A stretch of 64,000 bases of DNA from Eublepharis macularius (lineage: Eukaryota > Chordata > Lepidosauria > Squamata > Eublepharidae), in NCBI RefSeq assembly GCF_028583425.1, contig NC_072795.1, positions 5,541,001 to 5,605,000 of the forward strand. Reading direction: 5' to 3'. Of the stretch, positions 22,309 to 38,195 are shown piece after piece (position 1 is the stretch's first letter; each line of letters opens with the position of its first letter). The position numbers and the translations under genes are program-made. The notes beneath the pieces were generated by a model, which was not told the origin of the DNA, ran no database searches, and saw only the letters and a list, made by a program, of their open reading frames with translations.

Positions 22309-22314
22309 GGTTAC
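22301..22314. promoter_or_regulatory. IQCG: RFX X-box-like motif over the IQCG start codon
   Basis: GTCGCCATGGTTAC fits the X-box GTNRCC-NN-RGYAAC with one mismatch; the reverse strand fits it equally well. RFX factors drive ciliary genes, and IQCG is axonemal. The half-sites flank CCATGG, which is also the Kozak/ATG. Confidence 0.5.
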
Positions 22315-22593
22315 CGCCAAGCTTCAAGACGGGGGCCTCTGCTAAGAAGAGACTGTCCACGTAGAAGCCGGCAGTATTTGGACCCCACGCTTCCGTGCCT
22401 CGCAGGGCCCAGAGGTATCCTCTAGCGCGGCAGACAAGACAATCTCGTGTTTTATAATTATTCTTTGTAGTTAACGCCAGTTAGAAAGACTGAAAGGAAA
22501 ATTTGAGACGGGCGAATAAGGTAGACACCTAACCAGAGCCCAGGCGAAGGTCCTTGCCCTCCGCTCTCTCGGCTTGCCCCGCGCCTGCGCTCG
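22309..22593. promoter_or_regulatory. Bidirectional IQCG–RPL35A promoter
   Basis: Under 300 bp separates the IQCG ATG from the inferred RPL35A start site. The right part is CpG-rich and continues to about 22770. IQCG transcription probably begins near 22440. No TATA box is evident for either gene. Confidence 0.65.
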
Positions 22594-22630
22594 CTCTTTC
22601 TCGCCGCCATCTTGGGCCGGTGCCGTTGAG
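22594..22630 (+). other. RPL35A: RPL35A non-coding exon 1 with TOP-like start and YY1 site
   Basis: Pyrimidine run CTCTTTCTC (22594–22602) suits a 5' terminal oligopyrimidine start. GCCGCCATCTTG (22603–22614) is a YY1 motif typical of ribosomal protein promoters. The donor is GAG|GTGAGC (22631). The ATG is in the next exon. The exact transcription start is inferred. Confidence 0.7.
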
Positions 22631-23076
22631 GTGAGCGCGGGGAGGGCGCCTCGGGGGCCGGCGGGCGGAGAAGGAGGGCGGCGAGTCAGCGCCAGAGGCC
22701 GGGAGGCGGGCGTGAGGGGGGCCGGGCCGCGGGAATGGCCGGGTCCGGTGGCGGGCTGCGGCAGGATGGCGCGGATGCGGGCTGGATGCTGCCGGGCCTC
22801 CTCCGGGAGCCCCTCCGAGCCGGGATCCTCCGCCCTGTTGCATTGGGGCTGAGGCGCTTCTCCCAGGAATATCCTGCTAGGCCCAGCCTCTTGTTTCCAG
22901 CCATTGCAAGCCCTTGGCTTCTGACAAGGGGAAGGGCCGCTTTTAGACCCTCCAGGTTCAGGAGCAGTGCATCGGTGGCGGGCAGGCAGACCGCCTTTGT
23001 GCCCCTGTGTGTGTTCTCATAGGAGTCCGTGGGAAAGAGGAGGCCGGACTACATGGGGCATGACAGCAAGTTTTAG

Positions 23077-23263
23077 AGTTGCCAACCTCCAGGTGGGCCT
23101 GGAGATCTCCTAAAATTACGACTGATCTCCAAGCTACAGGGATCAATTCCCCCTGAGAAGATGGAGGGTGGAATCTCTGGCATTATACCATGCTGAACTC
23201 CTTCTCCTCACCAGGCTTCACTCCCAAATCCCCAAAAAGTCCCTAACCCAGAGTTGGCAACTG
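23077..23263. mobile_element. Diverged TIR element of the GTTGCCAAC hAT-MITE family
   Basis: AGAGTTGCCAACCTCCAGGT at the left and AGAGTTGGCAACTG at the right form imperfect terminal inverted repeats. GGAGATCTCC and GATCTCCAAGCT lie inside. Same family as 47060–47284 but older; no clean target duplication. In RPL35A intron 1. Confidence 0.6.
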
Positions 23264-23384
23264 TAGTGGAGGGGGGGGGGCTGGGAAGTGCCTCCTTCAA
23301 AAGTTAGACACGCCTCAGTGTTCTCTGCCCCTCGATCTGCAATATGGGGATAATAGCGATCCACTTTGTAAGGTACAAAAGAGC

Positions 23385-23570
23385 AAGAGTCCAGTAGCAC
23401 TTATAAGCCTAATAAAATTTGTGGTAGGGGATGAGCTTTCATATCTGAAGAAGTGAGTTGTGACTCACGAAAGCTCATCCCCTACCACGTATTTTGTTAG
23501 GCTTATAGATGCCACTGGACTCTTGCACTTTTCTACTGCTACAGACAAGCATGGCTGCCCATCTTGCTCC
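23385..23570. repeat. Fold-back PLE tail pair (type A2)
   Basis: Head-to-head arms GTGGTAGGGGATGAGCTTTC and GAAAGCTCATCCCCTACCAC. Between them CTGAAGA (23445–23451), hairpin GTGAG/CTCAC and GAAA (23469–23472) form a hammerhead-like core. It ends CTACTGCTACAGACAAGCAT. In RPL35A intron 1. Confidence 0.75.
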
Positions 23571-24004
23571 ACCTTGTAAGGTGTAAGATCCCGGTCCCTT
23601 TCTGGTACTTAAAAGCTTCATTATGATGCCTAATATTTTTGGTTGGTTTCATTGTCGTACCTCTTGGTCATTCTCAGTGGAAGTGAAAACCATTCATCAT
23701 TTCCCATCAGAACGTGTTCTGTTACATGACCCAAAATAAATGGGAATGCACTTACTGTCTTTGCTTGCTTATATATATGTGAACTTTAATTTATACCATT
23801 GAGTAGCAGCAGATGAATTCATTTGTTAACGTTCTCTGTACTGGCTCCAATATTTAACACATTTGAGCTTTTTTAAAAAGGGAGGGTAATGAAATTATGA
23901 GAGACTAGAGAGAAGAAATCTGGCTCCTGCATTTTTGAGATGACTCCTAAATCCAAAGAAAATTTGCTGACTCTTGTAAAAAGATTGTCAGAAGGGCTTT
24001 TGTG

Positions 24005-24225
24005 GTCGTTTATGCAGACTGCTTGGAACGCTTGAGAATATATTAGGATTATCCTAACATCCTTCAAAGAGCTCAGAGTGAATTGCATAGGGATTATTCT
24101 CACAACGACCCTTTGAGGTAGGCTCAGCTGTGAATTGCCAAAGAACTCTGTTGGACTCAGCAGGGATTTAAACCCAGGTCTCTGCAGTAATATGCTTAAT
24201 GCTCTAGGCCAGGGGCTTGCCTTGG
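24005..24225 (-). mobile_element. Old tRNA-derived SINE, reverse
   Basis: GGGATTTAAACCCAGGTCTC (near 24163) reads in reverse as a B-box region. TTATTCTCACAACGACCC is the inverse of the GTTGTGAGGAT body. Diverged. Confidence 0.55.
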
Positions 24226-24875
24226 CTAACACTCGGTGTACATTAATCAGTGTTCTCTCATTAATGTTGCGTGTACCCGAATCACTGATGGATATTAAAT
24301 GCTGGCCCCAGTAAAGAGGCTTTTGAGTCTCTTGGGCAAAATGCTTTGGCTTTTTTCACACGCCCCTTTCGGAAGGGGGTGATGCCTTTTCTGGCATATG
24401 GCAAGAGCTTATAAGGGCTTCCCAGTGTTCATAATGCTTTCATCTGAGCCGTGTTTCTGTTCTGATGTGGTCTTTGTTTTTGAAATATTGGTCTTGCCGT
24501 TATTACTGAATGGCAGGCGGAAAACCAGTTTCTTCCTTGCCTGTTTGGCGATGGGCTTCCAAATCGCCTTGATTATTCTTAGAAAACACATGTACAGAAT
24601 GACATGTTGGTTTGTTACATTTGGAGTATAGAGCGGAGAAAGTAGATGGACAATGAATTTAGGTCTCAGACTCAGAAATGGCTTTCCCTGCTGCTCCCTT
24701 CTAATGTCAGCCTTGGGGACGAAGGTCTTGATTCCCCTTTGGTCTTCATCTCTGTACTTTCTTGCTTAAAGTAATGTCAGTGAAGGAAGACTGAAATTGC
24801 CCGTCCAGATCTTTCATATGTGTGAGGCTGATTTTGCATCCTGACTGACAGCTCCTTTTGTGTTTCCTTCTTTAG

Positions 24876-30129
<5,254 letters not shown>

Positions 30130-30141
30130 ATGTGGGCAGAA

Positions 30142-30147
30142 AATAAA
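30142..30147 (+). terminator. RPL35A: Poly(A) signal, RPL35A
   Basis: AATAAA 13 bases after the stop codon, giving the very short 3' UTR usual for ribosomal protein genes. Confidence 0.9.
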
Positions 30148-32473
30148 ATTTACAGTATATTAAACTTTTGTATATTTGGTTTTATCTTGCCTGTTTGTTA
30201 CCAGTCCTTGAAGTCAGATTTAGGAAGGAGATGTGTTCTACACTGAAGTAACATTAAACCTAAGCAGCGAACCTCTTTTCATACTCATCACCATTATTAG
30301 CATTCTTTCCCTCACTTGTGTCTTTTGGGATTTTAAAAGCCTTACAGTCTCCCATAGTACCCAGCCTAAATAAAGCTGCCTCTTGCCTAGTACCTAGGAG
30401 CAGGCCCAATCCTAGAGCAGTTGCAAATGCTTCACAGTACTAAAGGCTAGTTTAGGGTCACTTTCTGAGTGTTTCTGCTATTTATACACCACGTTTCAAC
30501 ATGAATTGTCCATGCTGCTTACGTTGACCCCGCCTTGAGAAATCTGACATTAAGAGTGTTAAGAATTGAGTTTCGTAATGGCCAGACTGAAACCGATTCT
30601 TCCTCTGGTGGATTAAGAGCTGGAGGGAAGAGGACCGTCAGCCACCACTGCCACTTCTTTCGAGCTTTTAAAATGTTTGCTATTTGCTTGTATTCATACT
30701 CAACAGATACCCGGCATCTCGTTGCCCAGGAGTGCCTTCAAAGCCACCTCACCTCTGTGGCCATCCCAGAATAGGATTCCCTGCTTACATCTGTCCCTTT
30801 AACGTGGCTACGGCTTCTCCCCACCCGGCAGCATATGACAGGGTGGGCAGAATGAAAGACTTCTAGGCCCAAACCTTTTGCAGCACTGCCAGGATAAACA
30901 AGAGTCTAGTAGCACCTGGAAGACAAAGTTTTATTCTAGCCTACACACTGGTGGGCTTGAATGCACCAAAATCCATTCTAGGATGAGAACGTTAAGTCTT
31001 TAGGGTGTCTCAGGACTCCCATTTTTATTTTTGTTGTAACTGCCTAACCTGGCTAGCCCTGTGGAATTATTTCTGGCAGCACAGGGTAGCCTGTCCTTGC
31101 AGGAGACCAGAATGCGTCTTGCTTCCTGTACAAACAGCTAAATGTGCACAGACTCCAAGGTGTGAATGGTGTGTTTGGGGCTGTTGCCAGAAGGGGGCGT
31201 GCTTGCGTCAGCAGGCTTTGTGGCACCCTCTGAGAAGTCGGGAGATGCAGCCTGTCTTCTGTCCTACCCTATACCATCAAGCCTTTTCTTGCCCAGTGCG
31301 CCTGCTTGCTGGCTCCTCCTCTTGTATGGCTCTCCATAATACCGTGCTCTCCCCCATGTAACCCCAGGCCAGTTCTACGTTGCGCCCACTCTGGGTCTAC
31401 CAGGTCCCTTTGCTTGCTCTCCTGAGTAGAATAATCACATTTACCACCGTAATGTTGAGCAGAAAGGACACTGAGGCAGCTGCTGCTTCCACGGGGTCCT
31501 TGCTGAGGGTTGCAATAGTACATGCGCCCTGCAGAGGTCAGCAGCCCTGGAATCTGTTCAGCGGGGAGGACCTGGCAGTGCTGCTTTGATCGGGAAGCCC
31601 ACAGTACCCAATTTGGGGCACACTTAGAAGAGGTGCCCAAGTGTGTCCGAAATGCTGGGAGGGGGGAGCTTGCGTGCTCTGCCCAGAGTTTGTGTTGTGC
31701 CCTTTCCTGCCTGTGTGGAAAGCACTGCTGCTGAGGTACCCAGCAAAAGGGAAAACTGATCTCTTGTTGCTGCCCCAATAAACATTGGCAGGATCAAGAA
31801 GGCACAGGCGGAGACCGGGGCATAGTTTTGGGCAGTAATTGCAATGCTGGATTCGGTTACAGCCTTCTGGAATGGTCACAGCTGCCTAAAACTGTAGAGG
31901 CACCAATAGAGATGCACACAAACACCAAATTTTCTTTGGAAATAGGCGGCTCGTGCTTGGCTTCTGATCTTCCGCAATTAAAGCTGGGAAGAAACTTCTG
32001 GTGAGATTAGCTACAGTCGCCAAAATGTTCCAAGGCAACAGAAAAGCAGCCCTCTGCTGCACAGTCAGCCCTGATCCTTTGCCGCTTCTGTTGCCCAACT
32101 TTCACACCCCCAAATTCTTCTACAATGAAACAAAGAAGGTCGATGGAGGGACCTGAGGAGGAAGAATGGGGTGGAAAGTGCAGCAGTCGGTCTCACACAA
32201 CCACTGCCTGCCTTCACAGAAGGGTGGCGACTGATAAAAGGCAGGTGCAAATAAGCCTATTTGTGCTTGATACTTACTCTCCACCAAAGTTGTCTTGCTG
32301 CACAAGCACCCATCTTGGTGTGCAAGTGAAAAGGAAGGGCTATGCAATGCAAAGGGCTGTACAATACAAACTAAAACAAGTATACTCAGACATAAGCCCC
32401 TGTTTTCAATGGGACTTAAACCCTAATAAATGTATTTAGGAGTGCAGCTTTAAATCTCTTCTAGGTTTTGTTC

Positions 32474-32705
32474 TAGATCCAGAGGAGTTAGCCAAGTTAG
32501 TCTGTAGTTGCAAAATAGTAGAGAGTCCAGTAGCACCTTTAAGACGAACCAGCTTTATTATAAACTTTTGAGAACCACAGCTCTCTTTATCAGATGCATC
32601 TCTTTGTCAGATGCATCTGATGAAGAGAGCTGTGGTTCTTGAAAGCTTATGCTACAATAAAGTTGGTTCGTCTTAAAGGTGCTACCGGTCTCTTCACTGT
32701 TTAGG
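32474..32705. repeat. Fold-back PLE tail pair (type A) with canonical CTGATGA box
   Basis: Begins CCAGAGGAGTTAGCCAAGTT and ends GGTTCGTCTTAAAGGTGCTA. The two tail copies face each other. CTGATGA (32617–32623), hairpin GAGAGC/GTTCTT (pairs with G·U) and GAAA (32641–32644). A 16-bp block, TCTTTGTCAGATGCAT-like, is duplicated in the centre. Confidence 0.8.
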
Positions 32706-33089
32706 TTTTGTTCTGAGATCCATTTCGGTATGCTTTGCTCAGCATCTTGACTAACTTTTCAATGGGACTGCCCAAACCTCAGCAGTAGCCCTGTGATTCT
32801 CCGGCCTGCCTTTAAAAAGAAGAAAATAAAAAAAAGAAAATCCAGCCATGGGAAACTAAAATCCAGAGCACATGATGGGTAGCTGGGAGAGGGAGGATTA
32901 TTTAACCCTTTCCTGCCACATTTGCTCAAAACCCTCCTTCCCCCAGAGCTGGTCTTCCTGTGGGGGGAAAAGAAAAGGAACACAAACACACACCCCACAC
33001 AAATAGTAAAGTAGCAAGGAAGAACAATCTGGAGTCAGAAAACAGCAGTGGGGGGAAAGGCTAAGCAGCTTATCCCTCTGCCCCTCTTA

Positions 33090-33297
33090 GAGCCAAGCTA
33101 CAAGTGACGCCTGACACAGGTTGGACACTTGTCAGCTTCCCTCAAGTTTTGATGGGAAATGTAGGCATCCTGGTCTTGCAGCTGTAATGGAGAGCCAAGC
33201 TGTAAAACCAGGACGCCTACATTTCCCATAAAAACTTGAGGGAAGCTGACAAGTGTCCAACCTGTGTCAGGCCTCACTTGTAGTTTGGCTCTAAGTC
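33090..33297. mobile_element. Long palindromic MITE
   Basis: Arms start TTAGAGCCAAGCTACAAGTG and end CACTTGTAGTTTGGCTCTAA. About 90 bp per arm pair closely, including GGACACTTGTCAGCTTCCCT and its inverse, around a short loop near 33180. No convincing target duplication, so the superfamily is open. Confidence 0.7.
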
Positions 33298-34089
33298 TCA
33301 GCCTCCTGTGTTTCCTTTTTGATTTAACAAACTGGAGAATCGGAGAACTGTCAGTCGTATTATCTCTAAATTGTAAGTAGCCTCGGTTGGATCGGGGCCA
33401 CAGATCCTCAAACGACTGCGCTGCTTCCAATGAGAGGCTTTTGGGTGCGACAGCCAGGGACACGGCATCCGCCCTCACTTTGTGCGCACGTGAGCCAATG
33501 CAAAGCTACACACCATGACGAGCTGCACATAGCGGCAGTTCTAATCTGCTTTGTAAAGCCAGCCCTTCCTCTGGCCTGCGGACAATCCCTCTCTCTCTCT
33601 CTTGTAATTGATCACAAAGCAAGGGGGGGGGGTCTGGCTAGCACTGGAGAATTTGCCTCTGTTAATGAATACAGAAAGGTAAACAGGCTTGGCTTGTGCA
33701 TTGAGGGTTATGTTAACATTTCCCAGCTGACCTGTTTGAGATCAGCGCTTTTTTAAAAAAGGTCACTGTAGCCAAAGTGGAGTGGAACTTTAAGGGACAG
33801 GCCCTTTGCAGCAGCCCACTCCTCAGTGGTGGCTATCAGCTCTGCACTAATCTTGCAGAGGCATTTTACTCATTGCTAAAAACCTGCCGTCTCCTCCAAG
33901 CTGTCGAGCACAACCATCTTCCGATTCCTGCCTTTCCGACTCCTCTAGACTGGTGCCAATTTAGAAATGTATACTGGCACAGGGACCAAGATGTTGAATC
34001 TCAGCACGTCGAGACTGTGTGCAAATGTATTTGACGTAAATCATAGAAATGAGCTTTTTGTTATTGCACAATTTTAACATATTTAGTTA

Positions 34090-34230
34090 CAGGTGGGGTA
34101 GCCGTGTGAGTCTGTTGTAGCAGAACAAAATTCGAGTCCTGTAGCACCTTACAGACCAGCCAAATTTCCCAAAGTTTAAGCTTTTGTGGATCAAAGCTCA
34201 CTTCATCAGATACAAATGAGAATGAAGTTC
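34090..34230 (-). repeat. PLE tail (type B), reverse
   Basis: GGTAGCCGTGTGAGTCTGTT, TCGAGTCCTGTAGCACCTTA and TTTAAGCTTTTGTGGATCAA, then CACTTCATCAGAT, the inverse of ATCTGATGAAGTG. Reverse-oriented tail with CTGATGA retained. Confidence 0.65.
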
Positions 34231-34432
34231 TATCGACTTATATCCAGTAAGAAGGGGAAGGGCCAGCTGGAGTTGAGTACATTTTGCATTGGATCTCTGC
34301 ATCCTGACTCCAACTGACCCTTCCTTCGTAGCATCCCTCCCATCTTCTGACCTGGAGACAAGCACTGACATCTTTGTTCCTACTTATATCTGACAAAGTG
34401 AGTTTCAGCTCCTGAAAAAGTTTATACCTTAT

Positions 34433-34860
34433 ACATTTTTTTACAGTTTTATTTAAAAGAAAAACAAGGAACAACGAAGACAATGAACAATGGATAACAA
34501 TACACACAAACAACATAGACAATATAACAGCCTATTATACTACAAAACTATTTTTCTCTCCATCTCCTTACTTACATACACTGAACATTTATAATCAAAG
34601 TTTTAAAATGATAATTTTTCAGTTGACCTACCTTAGTAATAGCTATTCTTAGTTTTTCTTACTTTTCAACTACACAGTCAAAAAAGTCCTTCCATTTTTT
34701 CTGAAATTCTAAGATTGGACTATTATGTATATAGGAGGTTAATTTGGCCATAGACGCATATTCGTACAACTTGTTCATCCACTCAGCCACATCTGGGCAA
34801 CGTTCTGTCTCCCAGTTTGCTGCATATACTACTCTTGCTGCCGTCATCATATATTTAAAA
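34433..34860 (-). mobile_element. L1 LINE, ORF2 C-terminus and 3' end
   Basis: Minus strand encodes TAARVVYAANWETERCPDVA then EWMNKLYEYASMAKLT and FQKKWKDFFD, the pattern of the L1 ORF2 C-terminal region (RxxYAxxWK…EWxxKxxEYAxMAKLT…KWxxF). Stop near 34659. An A-rich 3' side follows at lower coordinates. A BovB piece interrupts it upstream. Confidence 0.65.
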
Positions 34861-34874
34861 GTTCATTGTGTGTT

Positions 34875-35200
34875 TTTAATAATATATGTTATGTGCCGTC
34901 AAGTCGCCTCCGACCTATGGCAACCCTATGAATGAAAGACCTCCAAAATGTTCTATCTCTTAACAGACTTGCTCAGATCCTGCAAACTGGAGGATGTGGC
35001 TTCCTTCATTGAGTCAATCCAACTTCTTTTAGGTCTTCCTCTTTTCTGCTGCCTTCCACTTTTCCCAGCATTATTGACTTTCCCAGAGAATCTTGTCTTC
35101 TCATGATGTGACCAAAGTAGGATAGCCTCGGTAAAATACTTAATAACATATTTTTGGGATTCAGCTCGAAGAAAAACAATATCTTTTCCATCTTTTCATG
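34875..35200 (-). mobile_element. BovB/RTE LINE 3' fragment
   Basis: Minus strand encodes YFGHIMRRQDSLGKSIMLGK, the BovB C-terminal motif (YFGHLMRR.DSLEK..MLGK), and ends in the tail TGACGGCACATAACATA-like sequence (plus ATGTGCCGTCAAGTCGCC). The second copy at 57560–58133 ends the same way. Confidence 0.75.
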
Positions 35201-35439
35201 TTATTATTTTTCCTTGCGTATCAATCATATATTCATAATCCACGTGGTCTGTTTTATTTCTTGTACTAACATGATACTCTATAAAATTTTGTTGGTCTCC
35301 AAGATGCGAATAGACTTCAGTTTTAATTAGCTAAGTATACGTGTATGTATATATATGTATTTTAAATGTTAGGATGTTTATATATTTATAATTTTAAACT
35401 GTGTCATTGTTAGATGTATTTTAAATGTAAGTAAATTGT

Positions 35440-35518
35440 AATCCACCCTGAGCCTGCTGGTGTGGGGAGGGCGGAATAGAAATCTAATAAATTGAATTAA
35501 ATTAATAAATTAAATTAG
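35440..35518 (+). mobile_element. L2-like LINE/SINE tail
   Basis: ATCCACCCTGAGCCTGCTGG, then GGCGGAATAGAAATCTAATA and an AATTAAAT-rich end. Same tail as 39785–39850 and 47680–47740. Confidence 0.55.
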
Positions 35519-35689
35519 CTTTGGTATTGCTCATGCCGATGTTCCTGCCACATGCACAAGCTGTTCTCTGCAATGATGAGTTGGATCCCACACAGCATTT
35601 CAGCAAGCAGAGTCTTCCGTACCCAAGCAAAAATGTTAAAAACAACCCTCTCTCATTTGAATAATAATAATTTGGATAACTCTCCAACA

Positions 35690-37830
35690 CAACGTTCTAT
35701 AAAATACTACCTTCTGACCGCACGGAGCAATACAAAAGGGAACTCAGTAAAATATTAAAAACACTCCCCATGGACATACAAGAATGCATCCATACGGACA
35801 CACCCCAGGAACCACGACCAGGAAGATTCTACCTACTACCCAAAATCCACAAAACAGGTAACCCGGGATGCCCCATTGTTTCAGGAAAATGCACCATCAC
35901 AGTAGGAGTCTCGGGATACCCGGACTCTATCCTCAGGCCCTATGCCACCAGCACACACAGCTACTTACGGGACACCACTGACTTCCTCAGGAAAATACAG
36001 TCCATTGACAACCTACCAGATGACACCATCCTAGCAACCATGGATGTGGAGGCCCTGTACACCAATATCCCACATGCAGATGGACTGCAAGCCATACGGA
36101 ATATTATCCCGGACAAAACCACAGCACACTTCACCACTGAACTTTGTCACTTTGTACTCACTCACAATTACTTCAAATTTGGTGACAACTTATATCTACA
36201 GGTTAATGGCACAGCCATGGGCACACGCGTGGCACCACAATATGCTAACATATTCATGGCGGACTTGGAGCAACGCTTCCTCAGCTCCCATCCACTGGAA
36301 CCACTACTATACTTAAGATTCCTGGATGACATCTTCATCATTTGGACCCATGGGAAGGAAGCCCTTGAGAGATTTCATCAGGACTTCAATAACTTTCACC
36401 CTACTATCAACCTAAGCCTGGACCACTCTACACAACAGGTACACTTCCTGGACACCACTGTACAACTACATAATGGACGAATAAATATCACCTTATACCG
36501 GAAACCAACAGACCGATACTCATATCTACATGCCTCCAGCTACCACCCTAAACATACTACTCGGTCTATTGTCTACAGCCAAGCCTTACGTTACAACCGT
36601 ATCTGCTCCAATGCTCTCGACCGAGACTCACACTTAAGAGATTTACAACAAGCATTTTTGAGACTACAGTACCCACCAAATGAAGTGAAGAAACAAACCA
36701 ACAGGGCCAGACTAGTACCCAGAAACAGTCTACTCCAGGACAAACCTAAAGGAACTAACAACAGAACACCACTGGTTGTCACCTATAGCTCCCAGCTCAA
36801 ACCCATCCAACGTATCATCAGTGAGCTACAACCCATCCTGGAAAACGATACCTCTCTCTCAGAAGCCCTGGGTGGAAGACCTTTCCTTGCCTACAGACAG
36901 CCCCCCAGCCTTAAACGACTTCTCACTCACAACCATGAATCGGCCAGCAGAGTCACCAGCACAGGTACCAGGCCCTGCAACAGACCCAGATGCCAGCTCT
37001 GCCCCTATATCTACCCAGGGAATACAATTACAGGACCCAATGGCATCAACTACACTGTCTCTGGCTCTTACAGCTGCTCATCCTCCAATCTGATATATGC
37101 CCTCATGTGCCAACAATGTCCTTCTGCTCTGTACATTGGACAAACCAGACAACCTCTACGCAAAAGAATAAATGGACACAAATCTGACATTAGAAATGGC
37201 AACGTCCAGAAACCAGTGGGAGAACACTTCAATCTACCAGGACATTCCACCAAAGACTTAAAGGTCGCTGTGGTTCAACAGAAACCTTTCAAAAACAAAA
37301 TCCAACGGGAGGCTGCTGAATTGGAATTCATATGCAAATTTGACTCTGTCAAGCTGGGACTGAATAGAGACTATGAATGGTTATCTCATTATCACAGGTA
37401 ACAGATTTCCTTTACAGAGGCAGGGTCTGGGGGAGCCCAGTGGCGCCTGGCGTGGGCTTTCGGGGACCACAGTTCTCTTTGTCAGATGCATCTGACGGGG
37501 AGAGCTGTGGTTATCGAAGGCTTATACTACATAGGAATTGGATGGTCTAGCTGTTTTACCGCTGCAAACTAACAGGGCAAACTACTTTGAAGCCTCACAC
37601 AACTGACCCCACACCAAAAGGAGATGTTTACATTTACTAGCAAAGGAATGTTTTGGTTGCATCCTCCCTCTCCCCGCCTAACTGCATCTTCTCTCTCCTC
37701 CCCTCCTCTTCTATATTTGACCAGTTTCTGTATCATGCATCTGACGAAGAGAACTTGATTCTCCAAAGCTTACGCTACAATAAAATTGGTTAGTCTTAAA
37801 GGTGCTGCTGGACTCTTTTTCATTTGAATA
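35690..37830 (+). mobile_element. Penelope-like retroelement, 5'-truncated, RT–GIY-YIG ORF intact
   Basis: The open frame enters before the first in-frame ATG (DRTEQYKRELSKILKTLP), then runs 543 codons to 37401. It is followed by a 3' region with two related tail repeats, one at about 37462–37565 and the other at about 37715–37823. Each carries a CTGACGG/CTGACGA box and hairpin. A second, shorter copy of the 3' part at 42378–42945 is about 96% identical by eye over 250 bases, so the family spread fairly recently. Upstream of 35690 the match is lost: a 5' truncation, common for PLEs. Confidence 0.85.
35770..37401 (+). CDS. Penelope-like reverse transcriptase with C-terminal GIY-YIG endonuclease
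   Basis: PLE polyprotein (543 aa from the first ATG) that copies RNA and nicks target DNA. Visible: FYLLPKIHK (20–28) and PIVSG (35–39); RT motif A TMDVEALYTNIP (Asp92); GTAMGTRVAPQYANIFMA (147–164); catalytic YLRFLDDIFIIW (Asp186/187); FLDTTV and YRKPTD. A Cys pair CNRPRCQLC lies at about 407–415. The GIY-YIG domain has IYA (442–444), YIGQT (455–459), RKRINGH and the EHF and EAAELEF acidic positions. The N-terminal part of a full-length PLE protein (often 700 aa or more) is missing. No internal stop or frameshift. Not a host gene; the family is distinct from LINEs and LTR elements. Clade (Neptune, Poseidon or other) not assigned. Confidence 0.93.
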   Translation: MDIQECIHTDTPQEPRPGRFYLLPKIHKTGNPGCPIVSGKCTITVGVSGYPDSILRPYATSTHSYLRDTTDFLRKIQSIDNLPDDTILATMDVEALYTNIPHADGLQAIRNIIPDKTTAHFTTELCHFVLTHNYFKFGDNLYLQVNGTAMGTRVAPQYANIFMADLEQRFLSSHPLEPLLYLRFLDDIFIIWTHGKEALERFHQDFNNFHPTINLSLDHSTQQVHFLDTTVQLHNGRINITLYRKPTDRYSYLHASSYHPKHTTRSIVYSQALRYNRICSNALDRDSHLRDLQQAFLRLQYPPNEVKKQTNRARLVPRNSLLQDKPKGTNNRTPLVVTYSSQLKPIQRIISELQPILENDTSLSEALGGRPFLAYRQPPSLKRLLTHNHESASRVTSTGTRPCNRPRCQLCPYIYPGNTITGPNGINYTVSGSYSCSSSNLIYALMCQQCPSALYIGQTRQPLRKRINGHKSDIRNGNVQKPVGEHFNLPGHSTKDLKVAVVQQKPFKNKIQREAAELEFICKFDSVKLGLNRDYEWLSHYHR

Positions 37831-38195
37831 AGTAAGCCTTTTATTTATTTTTGATCAGGTCAATACTTCAGGGAAGCTCTTTGGGTTTTGCACTAGACCT
37901 TGCGCTGTTGTTTGCCCAAGCAGAAGAGAGCAAAGTGCATTTTCCCTTCCACTCACGTTTTGCTGGATTTGGCCCGCTTGTCTCCAGAGGTCCTGTGTTT
38001 GGGGTTTACACCCGAGTCACGTATGTTCAGTTCTCAGCTTAAGAGGGGTCCTTTCCCCCTCCCCGATGTTGTGAATCTTGCATCCGTATTGCGTCAGGCC
38101 ATTGGTCTCTCTAGGTCAGTATCATCTTAACAGGTAATGGCCCTCTGGGATCGCAAGCAGAGAAAGATGCATGTAGCCACACACAAGTCTAAAAC

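Noticed and set aside
31005-31879. Cys-rich plus ORF and 169-codon minus ORF
   Set aside because: Overlapping frames on opposite strands, no splice context, no domain; intergenic.
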